A stretch of DNA of 64,000 bases from Pyrenopolyporus hunteri. Lineage: Eukaryota > Ascomycota > Sordariomycetes > Xylariales > Hypoxylaceae. The position numbers were made by a program, and so were the translations under genes. The stretch covers positions 2,418,001 through 2,482,000 of the forward strand of contig CADCXC010000038.1 in assembly GCA_902806595.1 (NCBI GenBank). Direction: 5' to 3'. Under the pieces are notes generated by a model that made no database searches, was not told where the DNA came from, and saw only the letters and a program-made list of their open reading frames with translations. Positions 13,226 through 23,837 of this stretch are shown here, piece by piece; positions within the stretch are counted from its first letter, which is position 1, and every line of letters starts with the position of its first letter.

Positions 13226-13682
13226 GGACGACGATGAACTAGCATGGAAAGGGGAAAAATCACCTGTAAAGTTTAGCTTTTTCCATAGCGATGTCTGGGA
13301 CGAATAGGTAGGCGGGCGGGCGGGCGGCTAAGCACCTTTTGTTTTCTTGCGGATAGATGGGTTGGCCCGCTGGGCTAGAACTGGGGGGATAACCGGTTCA
13401 CGGTAAGGAAAACTGGCGTTTAAATCCTCCACGACCGAGATTGGGTAGGGCGGCATTCTACAAAATACCTAAAGGGGTAGATAGGCGTGTTGCTTCATCC
13501 GACCTGCTCCTCGCCTCATTGACTGTAAAAGGGAGAGTTTTACTCGAATCGACTTCCACTATTTCGCATGTAGCTATTTACCTCAATCTGGGTAGTCTCA
13601 AATATTAACCAGCCAGATGCTTTCATTTCGTTTTGTGCTTCTACCTCTTAGACACGTGTATGTCGAGGCTAATTTACCTAAG
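13226..13682. other. Convergent 3' region with GGGC tandem repeat
   Basis: Short gap between two convergent genes, presumably 3' UTRs. It holds a GGGC tetranucleotide run at 13311-13327 and nothing else notable. Confidence 0.55.
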
Positions 13683-14939
13683 CTAACCACCACCCCTTTC
13701 CGCCGCCTTCTTCGTCTTGAACTCCTGGACCCAAGCCGCCGCCTTGGCCTTCGGCAGCACGAAAATCCGCACCACCTCATCCACCACCTCCACGTTCCCA
13801 GACGACAGCATCTTCAGCAAGGAGGCCTTCTTGCCCACCTTGACCAGCCCCCCACCTAGCGTCTCCATGTAGCACTCGACGCCCGCCAGCGTGTATTCGC
13901 CCGCCTTGTCCCACGGCAGCGGGAACACGTAGCTCAGGTGATCGGCCAGGGTCTCCGTCTCCTCGAACGCCTTGATGAAGTCGGACTCCAGGTGCGCCGG
14001 GTACAGCAGCACGGTCGGGAAGCTCAGCGCGCTGCGCGGGTCGTCCGCGTCCGGCACCAGCCGCACCCCCGCGTCCTCCATCTCCGGCGGCCGCGCCGTC
14101 GTCCGCGTCCTAATGCCGCGGGCCTTGAGCGCCGCCCGGACGAGCGTCTCCCGCCGCTTCTCGCGCGCCGCCCGCTCGTCCTCCTTCCTCTGCTTCTCCG
14201 CGGCCTCCGCGGCCCGCTTGACGACGTCCTGCGCCACGGCTCGCAAGGGCCCGTTGTTCGCGTCGAGCGCGAGGCCCCGCGCGCACGCGTCGTCGGCCTC
14301 GGCCACGCGGCCGACGGCCAGGAACGCCCGCGCGGACCGGTAGTACGCCTTGACGTTCCTGTCGTTGAGGCGCAGGGCGGCGGCGCCGTCGAGCCAGCAG
14401 CTGCGGTAGTTGCGGAGCTCGAGGTGGCACGCGGCGCGGTTGACGTACAGGGACTCCAGCACGCGCCTCTGCTCCTTGATCTCGTCCTCCGTTACCTCGG
14501 GGCTGGTCTGCTCGCCGGCGGCGGCGCGCTTGCGCTCCTCGGCGGCGAGCACGAGGACGCCCTTGGTGTAGAACTCCTTGGCGTCGGCCCAGCGCTTCTC
14601 GCGGAAGCACTCGTTGCCGCGCTCCTTGAAGTCGGAGGCGACCTCGAGCGGGGTGCCCTCGTACGCGAGCGCCTTGAGCGCTTCCGTCTGGTCGTTCTCC
14701 TCCAGCTCCGTCATGAAGAACGGCGTCTTCTTCAGGTCCGCCACGATCTCGTCTATCGTTTTCCTGTCTTCGGGCTCCGGTTCCGGCGCGGGGAATACGG
14801 CGGCGGGCGCCGCTGCTGAGCCATTTTGCGACGGCGATCCTGTGGTTTCTTCTTTTTCTTGCGACTCGGATTTGCTACTCTCGGCTTGTGAGAGCTTGAG
14901 GCGCTCTGCGACCTCGTCTGTGATTTCCTCAATGCGCAT
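13683..14939 (-). CDS. CNS1: Hsp90 co-chaperone Cns1/TTC4-type TPR protein
   Basis: Single-exon gene of 418 residues. After a serine/glutamate-rich leader comes the family segment KTPFFMTELEE, then a three-unit TPR domain (from about residue 105, FKERGNECFREKRW..., to about 255, LALDANNG) whose basic groove normally clamps the EEVD tail of Hsp90 and Hsp70. A charged helix follows (EKQRKEDERAAREKRRE), then the C-terminal Cns1 domain (LSFPTVLLYPAHLESDFIKAF, DHLSYVFPLPWD). Cns1 is essential in yeast for Hsp90 client maturation and eEF2 folding; the protein is cytosolic. Codons from roughly 13850 to 14720 are almost all G/C-ending, unlike the 5' 200 nt. Head-to-tail with HIS5 upstream; the ATG at 14939 is the first in frame. 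Confidence 0.9.
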   Translation of the reverse strand: MRIEEITDEVAERLKLSQAESSKSESQEKEETTGSPSQNGSAAAPAAVFPAPEPEPEDRKTIDEIVADLKKTPFFMTELEENDQTEALKALAYEGTPLEVASDFKERGNECFREKRWADAKEFYTKGVLVLAAEERKRAAAGEQTSPEVTEDEIKEQRRVLESLYVNRAACHLELRNYRSCWLDGAAALRLNDRNVKAYYRSARAFLAVGRVAEADDACARGLALDANNGPLRAVAQDVVKRAAEAAEKQRKEDERAAREKRRETLVRAALKARGIRTRTTARPPEMEDAGVRLVPDADDPRSALSFPTVLLYPAHLESDFIKAFEETETLADHLSYVFPLPWDKAGEYTLAGVECYMETLGGGLVKVGKKASLLKMLSSGNVEVVDEVVRIFVLPKAKAAAWVQEFKTKKAAERGGG

Positions 14940-15422
14940 TTTAAATGGCTAGCCTCCGCGCCCTAGGTTTCTCCCGGGAAAAAATACGATTTCACTTGAT
15001 ATTATCTTTTGACAGTATAAAATCTCTATCTTAAAAATCACTCTGACGTTGTCAAATGTTCCCACATAGATTTTGGCATTCAGATGATAATGTCTTGAGA
15101 ATTCCACGGGTGCAGAATTGCGTCGATATATATGCAATTATCAAGCGTGATCTAAGTCCATCCAAAATTGTATATTTGCTTTGCGTGTATGCAACTAAAC
15201 CATACGAAATACAGTTGCTTGATTCCACGATACAAACGTCTTGATCTCCCGGATTTGGTAACTTGAATAAATACCTAGGTAGGCACCTATGTTCCCAAGA
15301 ATCGAAATACCCCTTTGAATCTATTCCCAGTAGATTTTTTTGTTCCTGCATATGAAGCACGGAAGCTGGATCATGCGGCGCATATGGATTCTAAAACCCC
15401 TTTTGTCTAACCATTTTACCAT
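14940..15422. other. Short intergenic region between HIS5 and CNS1
   Basis: AT-rich gap containing the CNS1 promoter and HIS5 3' UTR. One ACCTAGGTAGG element lies near 15274-15284. No gene seen. Confidence 0.55.
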
Positions 15423-16751
15423 CTATGCCACGACCTTATTCGCCTCGGCCTCTCTCTGTGCCTCATCAGCCGGCGCCGGCGCCTTATTCCCATTTACCTC
15501 TGCTAGAGTCTCCTCTATAGCCTTCAAGAACCTGGTGACTTCCTCTTCCGTGCCGACGGTGATCCGCAGGCAACCCAAACACCCGTGCTCTTTACCCCTG
15601 AACCGCACAACGACGCCCCTATTTTCTGCTAGTGTCTCGTATACTGCTAACGCCGTCGTATTGTCCGGCTTACCCTCCGCGTTCAGCATCTCGAAGAGCA
15701 AGAAATTGCTGCTCGTTCCGCCACGCGGCCGCCCCACGCCCTTGATCTTGGGTAGTTCCTTGAGTAGTCTCTCCCTCTGCTGCACGATCTTCTCCCTATT
15801 CGCGCGCATCACCGATAAACCCTCGCCTGTGACAACATATGATGCTAGTGCGCTTGTGGGGCTGGGGATGTTGTACGGTGCTTTGAAATTGTTGAGCAGA
15901 CGCGCAATTGGCGGCGAGGTGAACGCGGCTCCGAGCCGGATGCCCGCCATACCAAAGGCCTTCGAGAGCGTCTGCATGACGACCAGGTTAGGCCACTCGG
16001 CGACCCATTCCGCTAGCGATGTTCCATCTGGCGCGAAGTCAATGTACGCCTCGTCAATGATCACCACTCCATTCCACGACGGATGCTCCAAAATCTGTTT
16101 TATGTCTTCCTTGGCCAGTAACGAGCCGGTCGGATTCCCCGGTGAGCACAGATAGATTAGGTTGATGTTCTGCTCGGTCGACAGGGCCTCCAATACTTTA
16201 GCCACGTCTACCCCAAACCCCGGTGCCGGCAAAAGGGGCACCTTGACCAAGCCCACGTCGTTGACCTGTGCCGACACGGAATACATACCGTACGTTGGGG
16301 GGCACACCAGGATGCGATCCCGGCCAGGGACGCAGAAACATCGCAGCAGCGCATCGATTGCCTCGTCACTGCCGACGCCGACGAACAGGTTGTCCGGCGT
16401 GATGCTCTTATCTGTGTGGTGGTGAGTATTGCGCAGGTTGCAAAGTAACTGCTTCAGTTCCCGTTGGTGGGGGTCTGGGTATCTGTGAAGCTTCGAGAAG
16501 TCTATCTCGACGCCGGAGCCTGTTGACGCAGCCGAGACAGCGGTCGGCGTCAGAGACGGCCCACAGGCGTTTTCATTGGCGTCCAGCAGAATGTTTGTAC
16601 CGTCGTCTTTATAGTCGCTATTACACATGTGAGCGTTCCTTTACCGCACTACGAGGCGGGGATTGGTAGAGCCCTACTCTCGCGCACAGCGGTACGGCTC
16701 TAGGGCCAGGATGTTGGGCCTCGCACATGTCTCGAGGTTGAAGGGCGACAT
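15423..16751 (-). CDS. HIS5: Histidinol-phosphate aminotransferase
   Basis: PLP enzyme converting imidazole acetol phosphate and glutamate to histidinol phosphate in histidine synthesis. Exons 16678-16751 and 15423-16617 (intron 16618-16677, 60 nt) give 422 residues. The first exon supplies MSPFNLETCARPNILALEPY, the expected fungal N-terminus, and the junction (ga|c) recreates CARDDYKDDGTNILLDANEN. A start at 16628 would lose this conserved segment. Fold type I landmarks: GVGSDEAID, CPPTYGMYS, SPGNPTGS, IDEAYIDF and the PLP-binding lysine in LSKAFGMAGIRLG (K244). The C-terminus ends a few residues after an alanine/glutamate-rich tail. A TGAGTCA box 157 bp upstream suggests general amino acid control. 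Transcribed in the same direction as CNS1 and the GH76 gene. Confidence 0.95.
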
Positions 16752-17501
16752 GATTGTCCCGGACTACAGAAAGCACCACGCCCGCGTTGCAATTCTTTAG
16801 AGATCGGCAATATTTGCTTGAATCTTTCCTCTAACGGCGGACAACTACTCGTATCGTATAAGTATTTAGGTTGATTTACTGGCTCCTTTTTATTTGCGAG
16901 TAGCCACTGAGTCACGACCCATCCAATCTCATCGGAAGGAATTTGTTTTTTTTAGGAGCATCGTTTAGAAGCATCGTCATATCGTAAATCGAGGGTCCGA
17001 TCGGAGGGGACTACAGGGCCCCATATTTAAGTGGATAGTATGTATGTCTCATATGCATATAAACGCATATGCAGTTATCCATATATATCGTATATAATCG
17101 TTTTCCTCATAAACGTGAACGCCACAGCGAAGTAAATGAAAACAACAATCGACAGGACATTCACTATATTAGAGTGCCCGTCCGGACGATCTACCTGTTT
17201 CCAATAATACATTTTCCCGGAATATAAAGTATGTTTCCGCATCCAATGAAGTTATTTACAAGTGTTAATACATAGGTCTAAATTACTATGAGTGCCCCCT
17301 TCGACGGAGCAGCAAGAATTAGCGGAGTCCAAACGCCATTTCCTATGCTTTTATGCCTTGTATATCTAAATCGATCCATCATGCTATGCCAAAAAGAAGA
17401 CGAAGAACAAACCAAAGCAAAACAGGGTCTATCGCCAGTGAACAACCGATGCCCTTCCGGTCGACATCGATCATTTCGTGGGTGAAAGGCGTAGACGCAA
17501 A
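16752..17501. other. HIS5 promoter and GH76 3' region
   Basis: 750 bp, AT-rich, with CATATGCATATAAACGCATATG around 17050-17072, an imperfect inverted repeat. Contains the CPC1-type site annotated separately. No gene seen. Confidence 0.5.
16908..16914. promoter_or_regulatory. CPC1/Gcn4-type TGAGTCA element upstream of HIS5
   Basis: Exact match to the bZIP site TGA(C/G)TCA, 157 bp before the HIS5 start codon. CPC1 (Neurospora) and Gcn4 (yeast) activate histidine genes through this sequence during amino acid starvation. A single 7-mer can occur by chance; its position before an amino acid gene is the support. Confidence 0.6.
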
Positions 17502-18941
17502 TTAGTCGGACTTCGGCTTTGGCGGCGCCTTATCGGCACCCTTGACGTGCTTGATCTCACCAGCCTTGTACGGAGCGATCGCCTGCTGCGACAGGAGCCC
17601 CTGAACGGTCTCCAGCGCCGTCATCTGCTGGCCTAGCCCGACCACGCCGTCAAAACCGCCGGTGTACCACTTCTGCCCGCATACCGTGCCGTTCTCCCCT
17701 CCGGAGCAGGCCTTGCCGGCCGCGATGGCGGAGGCGTTCAGCAACGTCTGGACGCGAGGGAGCGTCGAGGGCATCATCCGCGTCGTCGCCCACATGAAGC
17801 GTGAGAGGTAGCCCTTGAACGATTTCATGTCGTTGTTACAGAGTTCATAAGGTTCGCAGGCGTGCTCGAACATGATGTTGGTCGCGTTCGGGAAGGGGCT
17901 AAAATACGAGTCCGCCGCCTTCAGGAGGCCGGACGTGCGGTCTCCCCACGTCTTGTCGCCGTTGGTGTAGTTGTAAAGCACCGCGGCGCCGTACATGTAG
18001 ATTCCCTGCGAATACGAGAAAGACAGCTTGTTGGTCTTAGCGCAGTCGTCCTCAATACCGGCGCCGTCGTAAACGTTGTAGGCTTGGTCTATGAAACCGA
18101 TCTTCTCGGACCAATCCCACACCTTTTTCGCCCACTCGAGATACGTGTCGTTGCCGGTAGCCCGTGCGAGACGTGCCGAAATCTGGAAGAAGCCGCCGTT
18201 GGAAACGCTGTTCTTGTACTTCATGCCGTTCGGGTTATCCGGGAAGATCTGCCACATAAGCCCGCCTCCGCAGTTGGTCGTGTTCCACCTCGCAACCATC
18301 GTATTCCAAGCGTTTTCCACTATGTCAAGCCAGGGAGGGATACTATCGTCGGGCTGGGGGAAGTTCCGCTCGGCAGCCTCGAGGATGGAGAAAGACCAGA
18401 AGGCCTGGTCATCGTTGCCCTCGGAGCCGAAGTGCGTTGGCACCATGAGATCAAACTTGGGCCCGACCTGCGACAGTAAGGCCTGCGTAATAACCTCATC
18501 GTAGCTGGAATCGCCCGTGTAATGCGAATAGTCCAACATGGCCCCCCAAGCTGCGCCTGCTTCCCACCAGTCTGTTCGGTTTCTAGTTAGCTAAAGTACT
18601 TTACCCAAGAAACAGGATGTTAATCAGCAAGTCATACAATATGGTTCCGGGAAGACGGCAACGGTCTAAGAGACAGTGTTAGCTCGAACCTATACAGGAC
18701 GGATGAATGCGGTATCTTATACCTTTTCGGTGTTCGTCTCATTTCCAGAGTAATAAGACATGAGCCCATAGGCAAGCGTGCTCGCCACACTGCGTATTGA
18801 TGCTATACACCTGTTAGCACATGCTAGACCAATGGTGCGCCAACCCGGTAAATACTCACTCGGATCATTGATATCGAGATCCTTCGGCGCTACGAACGCT
18901 GCTGCCAGCGCAGCAGCAGTATGAACGGATTTCATGAACAT
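17502..18941 (-). CDS. Secreted GH76 alpha-1,6-mannanase-like protein (DFG5/DCW1 family)
   Basis: Four exons: 18860-18941, 18723-18802, 18638-18665 and 17502-18571, giving 419 residues. Introns are 57, 57 and 66 nt; the 28-nt third exon restores FPEPYYWWEAGAAWG, a family hallmark. The N-terminus is a short signal peptide (MFMKSVHTAAALAAAFVA). The catalytic aspartate pair sits in GNDDQAFW (D117, D118), and WQIFPDN, NGGFFQISARLARATGN and SYSQGIYMYGAAVLYNYT follow the six-hairpin glycosidase pattern. Family members act on mannan or on GPI-anchored mannoproteins at the cell wall. This copy ends in KAPPKPKSD with no hydrophobic GPI-attachment tail, unlike yeast Dfg5, so it is probably released or wall-held rather than anchored. 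Two in-frame ATGs two codons apart could start it. Confidence 0.88.
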
Positions 18942-20018
18942 CTTGAGTCTGGTTGCTGAAAAGAACTGAATCGCACAGCGACCTCAACTTTTATAAAAGA
19001 CTCGGAAATTGCACGTTTTCCCTTGTGCTCTCGACTAATCCCTTGTACATCCAATTCTCATAAATGAGGGAACACGGCAATAAAGGAGCGAGTAATCTTA
19101 GGAGTCGGAAGAAGCGAATAGGTTTTTAGGGTAAATCGTAGGAAGTGCTAATGAGTTCGCCCGCTAGGTCGGGGAGGAAAAAAAAAAGATAACGAAAACA
19201 CCTGCAAATTACGCGTGCCCAGGCCGAACAATAGCTAGCTCCTTCAAAAGATTGTTTATATTTAGGTACGAAGAAAGGAACGATCAAGGAAATCGAAAAG
19301 AAAGAACAATCAACTCTGGTAAACCAGAGACTAAAGAAAGGGTGACTTGTGACCTGGATAAACCCATTCAGGACAATTCATCGTTATACGTCAGCTGGGG
19401 GGGACAATAAGCTTTTTATTCAGATCTCGGAGGAATCGTGATTCACAGCCACACAGAAGAGCGGTCCGACTACTATGTACCTTCGTGGCAACGTATCATG
19501 TTGATTGGCCTTCACAATAGGAAACTTGTATCCGCCCCTGTCATCATCAGAAGCCACAGGTACCACATTTCGATCTGGCGAGACGGGTTGGTTGGCTAAC
19601 ATGTTTTTTTCGGGGAGCCTGGGCAGCCTCTTTTCCAAGAAATGGACTATTACATGGGGGATGAAGCTAAAGCGTAGAGCCCACGATACTCCACATCCAT
19701 GGGCTAAAGAAAAGAGACGTTAATAACGACATGTAGCACAACAGCAGCGGCCCGTAGCGTTGAAGAACTTGGATGTTTTCTGGGACGAACTCCAAGAAGT
19801 GGACGCCACACGATAGGCCCAGCAGCTCTCTAATCGGCGGCCGGATATTCAGGGACATTCAGGGGTAGTCAGGGACAGGCCCCATGTTGGCGATCCAAAC
19901 CCGGTACGTAATGAGATGATAGCAGCATCTGATTGGCTGTCAATTCAACGCAAGCTTCTTTTTATGGGATGGGCTGCGGGGATTCGAAACATGAAACAAA
20001 AGCCATTTACATAGGGCT

Positions 20019-20063
20019 TCCTGATTCTCCTGATTCTCCTGACTCTCCTGGTTCTCCTGGTTC
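20019..20063. repeat. 9-bp tandem repeat, five units
   Basis: Five consecutive units of TCCTGATTC (units 1-2 identical, unit 3 TCCTGACTC, units 4-5 TCCTGGTTC). One frame would read Asp/Gly-Ser-Pro repeats, but the surrounding frame has no gene-like context. Confidence 0.85.
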
Positions 20064-21081
20064 TGTCCTCACTTTGGCGCGCGATTACATTCACCGTCAC
20101 TGTCGCTTACTCACCTACCTAGAGCAGGTAAAGCCGCCTTTATTTTATTGGCGCGACGCTATTTTTATTGCTCGTAATACAGCGTCGAGTTAGTCGAAGG
20201 ACCTCGAAGAATTGTAATAATTCGGTTACTGCTATTATGTTAAACAATCCATTGATTGGGAGCTATCGATGAAAGCGTAGGCGCTCGGCAAATACGCCTG
20301 TCCTTCCCCAGCAGATTTTGCCTACCATATACTCTAAGCAAGACGGTTTCTCAGACGAATTGATATGGGCGGACTTCGAGGTCGTAAGCTACCCGCTCCA
20401 ACGCGGCTTTATCATAATAACGCCATCATACCCTAAGTTACAATATCGTCACGTAAACGAACCGCCACCCCGAGAACTCATTTGACAAGCATCCCGTGAC
20501 TCGCTTGTTACGCCTTGCATTTGCGTGCGCCCTGTTATGCTTGGTTAGGTAGCTATATCACCATATTCACATAGCTGGAAACTCACTACTTGCGATCTCA
20601 TCACGCAATCTATTATATCTGCTATAGCGAGATTATAATGCGGTACAGCTCATCTTGTCACACTGGTGTCAAACAGAGATTAGCTTTACACACGTCAGAG
20701 TAGAGTGCTATTATAACTTAGTCGACCTTATACGACTTCGTACACGACTTTAACGGAATGATTTCGATAGGTAAGGTATGATATCGAGATAGATATCACA
20801 ACAGCTCGGGTAGCATATAAAAGAAATGCACGCGTATCCTCATCAGGAATTTAAAAAGCAATATTACACATAACATATGACCTTTCCTTATGTCCCAGAC
20901 CGAAGCACTATAATAAAAGATCTAGCCAGAGAACAGACAAATTAAACAAAGCTCCAATCGACATGAGAGCATCTACATCGTGGGTAACGAGCGTAAAAGG
21001 CGGGCACATATAATAAAAATTGACCACCGAGTTTTAAACAATCAAAGAGAATTTAAGATCACGATATGATCGTGATCCAGG

Positions 21082-21086
21082 AAAAA
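21082..21086 (-). terminator. Pol III oligo-T terminator of tRNA-Ala
   Basis: Five T residues on the minus strand 34 nt past the tRNA 3' end, the first such run downstream and sufficient for RNA polymerase III termination. Confidence 0.6.
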
Positions 21087-21119
21087 GAAATGGTACAGGA
21101 GGAATTTAACCTCCAACAT

Positions 21120-21191
21120 TGGACTCGCGGGGAATCGAACCCCGGACCACTCCCATGCTAAGGGAGTATTATACCACTAAACCACAAGCCC
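21120..21191 (-). tRNA. tRNA-Ala (anticodon AGC), intronless
   Basis: Cloverleaf read by eye on the minus strand: acceptor stem GGGCTTG with CGAGTCC, D-arm GTTTAGTGGTATAATAC, anticodon stem CTCCC/GGGAG around loop TTAGCAT (anticodon AGC), and T-arm CGGGG-TTCGATT-CCCCG. The third acceptor pair is G:T (G3-U70), the classic alanine identity element, and the discriminator base is A. The D-arm and T-arm sequences match Pol III A and B boxes. No intron at the usual 37/38 position. It stands alone in a gene-poor stretch. Confidence 0.95.
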
Positions 21192-23217
21192 GTGGACCCC
21201 TGTGGGGTTTGTATGATAAGTTTAGAAGATAGTAAGCTATATGAGGGTAATTTCTTTTCAAGCAGGAAAGCGTTGGACCAACTGCATCCTAGGCAGTCTT
21301 AACTAATACGCCTGAGCTTCAGCGCCTAGAGGTACCTATAGGCACTTTTACCATCCACCGTAGCCGTCACAACGACAAAAATGCTGCACTCAATTGACCT
21401 AATCGCAGCAACGGTCTACACCTAAACATAGCATCATTTTCGTTATCGCACGTTTAATACACATACATTCATGTACGCCATTCATTGATTTTACTACTTT
21501 TAATTGAGTAGAGTGGCAACATCAATCCCGGCGTTTGGTTCTGGATGTTAGCTGAAGCGCCTTTCCGCGCGATTTTACGTTGCAAAGGACCACCAAATCT
21601 CCTACACCCTCATATAAGAAGCATTATCGCAGCTTCTTACAGTTAACGTAGGAAGAATATTTACCTCACATACAATTAAAGTATATGAGCTGTCTGCGAT
21701 GATATTCCCATCAGATCGCCCGCACAGAAAAGGATATAGTACGGTCGCCGTTGGCTCTTAGGAAGAAACCAGTATATCCCTAGTAGTAACTAACCCCAAC
21801 CACTGACCCCGAACCAAACCCCTATTTTCTTTTCAAAGTAACTGTCGAACGGAACTCTTTTAGGTGAGTGAGGGATATAAGCGTGTACGATTCGATCGTT
21901 AGTTCATACCTTGGAATATGTAATCGCGAAGATACGATCTGAAAGCTAAACTACCTCAGCAGGCTTCCTTGGAAGATAACGGAGTAACGTGACGTGAAGT
22001 CACATATTCAAAAGTATATCTACTACAACCGTATAAATCGACTTATGGCATTGATAAGTATAGCAGGGATTAGTGTTGAGAGTATCGGTAATACGTCACA
22101 TCGGCTTTCCGATGGTACTTCGCCTCATCTCGACTCTAGCGCTCGTTGTTTCGGACACTCTTTCGCTAGTATTCATAATAGTACATATAGGAAATGGGCT
22201 ATTCTCGCTGCAAAAGGGCCGCAAACCTTAGCGGGGGCTGGGGTATGGAGATAGCTACACAGGACATCATGCGAGGCACACGGGAATTCCGTAGGGGAGA
22301 GAGGGTCTATGTCAACATCAAGGCGTCGAGTCCGGAGCGGGACGTAATGCTAGCCGAGCTTCGGAGCCAATATATGCCCGGCTTATAACTTATAGCTTAG
22401 AGGCAGTCCAGCCCCCGGCCGAGTGTATTAAGGTTATACGGCAACCTACACGCCCACGACGTAGATGGCCCGTTGGCGGAGGCCGATAGCATCGTCTTTT
22501 CTTTTATTCCAGGCCAGAAAATTGCAGACGGATCCGAGCTTAAGAACGCTAGGACGTGTCCTTGGAGGCTATAGTAAGCTGTTTACGGAGAGTAAAATAT
22601 TGTACTACCGCTTTCCCATCTTAACCCGCTATCGCTGGAAGCCGGAAGGAATCTACGATCTATCTCACGGGGGGTAGGAAAGTCTATACATATTCCGGTC
22701 GAATAGCTTGTCCTCGAGGGGCTAAAGTTCAAGACGCGTAAAGGAGACATATATTCGAATATATATCTGCTACTTCGGATGTTTATGCCAAGCTTACGCG
22801 GAGACGTCTCACACATTAGATTGAGTGTTATCTATCATCTGGGCTAGGGAGATTGGCTATCTATGATTCAACAAGCTCGGGCGATATCAGGCCTAATTAT
22901 ACATCCAAATTGAAATTTCTAAGAGGAGAGCTTCGGAAGTAGGCTAACTCGGTCGAAATGCATACTAAAAAACGTTTCATTTCCACTATCCGATTACGAC
23001 GGTATCCGCTATAGGAAACTCTCCAAGGCAGCGGCCCGGACAGTGCTATGCGGCCATCTCATAGCTATCACCAAAAGAGCTTGGCCGTTTCGAATGGCTT
23101 GTAATATAAGAAAGGGGATAGATGAGGAAATGATCCCTCCTCCCCGTAAGTAGCAACACGATCGAATTAATACCAACTAAATAGCAACCACTTCAACTCC
23201 TATCATCAACCCCCAAG
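21192..23217. other. TA-rich gene-poor region, possibly a decayed repeat
   Basis: 2 kb between the tRNA and the small secreted protein gene. The sequence is rich in TA steps and still contains many CG steps; no intact ORF longer than about 90 codons and no transposase or reverse transcriptase motif that I can read. The composition would fit a repeat-induced point mutation relic, but I cannot compute the indices here. The last 100 bases are the promoter of the downstream gene. Confidence 0.35.
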
Positions 23218-23510
23218 ATGAAGTTCCTGACGATCATGGCTTTTGTTACGGCAGCCCTGGCTAAGCCGTACGGGATAGACCCTGGGTCCAATAGTACTGG
23301 GTACAACACCACGGATTGCACCGCTCCGTCTTACGCCTGCAAGGACGACTCTTCAGGCTGGCTCGTCTGTAATATAGATGGTATCTATATTGTGGGTGAC
23401 ATTTGAATCTCGTTATCTTCATCACCACTAATTATTCCTTATAGGACGGTGGAGACTGCCCGCCTGATACCGAATGCAAGCCCATTAACGATCTGCCATA
23501 CTGCATTTAA
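23218..23510 (+). CDS. Small secreted cysteine-rich protein
   Basis: Exons 23218-23391 and 23445-23510 (intron 53 nt, donor GTGGGT) encode 79 residues. The signal peptide is MKFLTIMAFVTAALA, with likely cleavage after residue 15. The mature part of about 64 residues has six cysteines (C34, C41, C51, C63, C69, C78), enough for three disulfides, and three NxS/T glycosylation sequons (around N25, N30, N31). The layout G-W-x-V-C-x-x-x-G-x-(4)-G-x-C-P-x-x-T-x-C ending in PYC resembles a widespread group of small fungal secreted proteins of unknown role; some such proteins act as effectors, but nothing here proves that. Splicing with the first in-frame GT at 23380 would break the frame, so the phase-0 donor at 23392 was chosen. 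Convergent with EED, 327 bp apart. Confidence 0.75.
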
Positions 23511-23837
23511 TCTTGGGCGGTAGGGGGGCGGCCCGATAACAACCAGGGGGAACTTTAGATGGTTAGATGAATTAAGACATAAGTATTGGTAATATATTTA
23601 TCGTGGAATTCTGATTTATGGCCAAGGTGAATGTCATTATCCTGACTTTCAACCCGGGGCTGGGCCGGAGTAGGTGACTCTAGCTACTGGTATTCGGTGT
23701 AGGCGGCCTCCGTTCTCTAAGCTTTTAGCACTAAGCTTTATACACATCCTCCAGAGGCTATCGTAACTCTACCGTGTAATGCCTCACTAGAATGCGGCAA
23801 ATTTCGGCAATGGAGCCGATAACTACTCAGGCATCTT
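23511..23837. other. Convergent 3' region
   Basis: 327 bp between the small secreted protein gene and EED; presumably the two 3' UTRs. Nothing else seen. Confidence 0.5.

Larger units (their letters stand above)
18942..21119. other. Gene-poor region upstream of the GH76 gene
   Basis: About 2.2 kb. The first few hundred bases are the GH76 promoter. Around 19850-19880 there are three degenerate copies of an ATTCAGGGAC-like unit, and a 9-bp tandem repeat lies at 20019-20063. From about 20200 the sequence becomes rich in TA and relatively poor in CA/TG by eye. I see no protein similarity. Confidence 0.5.

Noticed and set aside
13938..14819. 293-codon Arg/Val-rich plus-strand frame
   Set aside because: Antisense to CNS1, where GC-rich third positions remove stops from the opposite strand.
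15340..16155. 271-codon plus-strand frame
   Set aside because: Antisense to HIS5; no family similarity.
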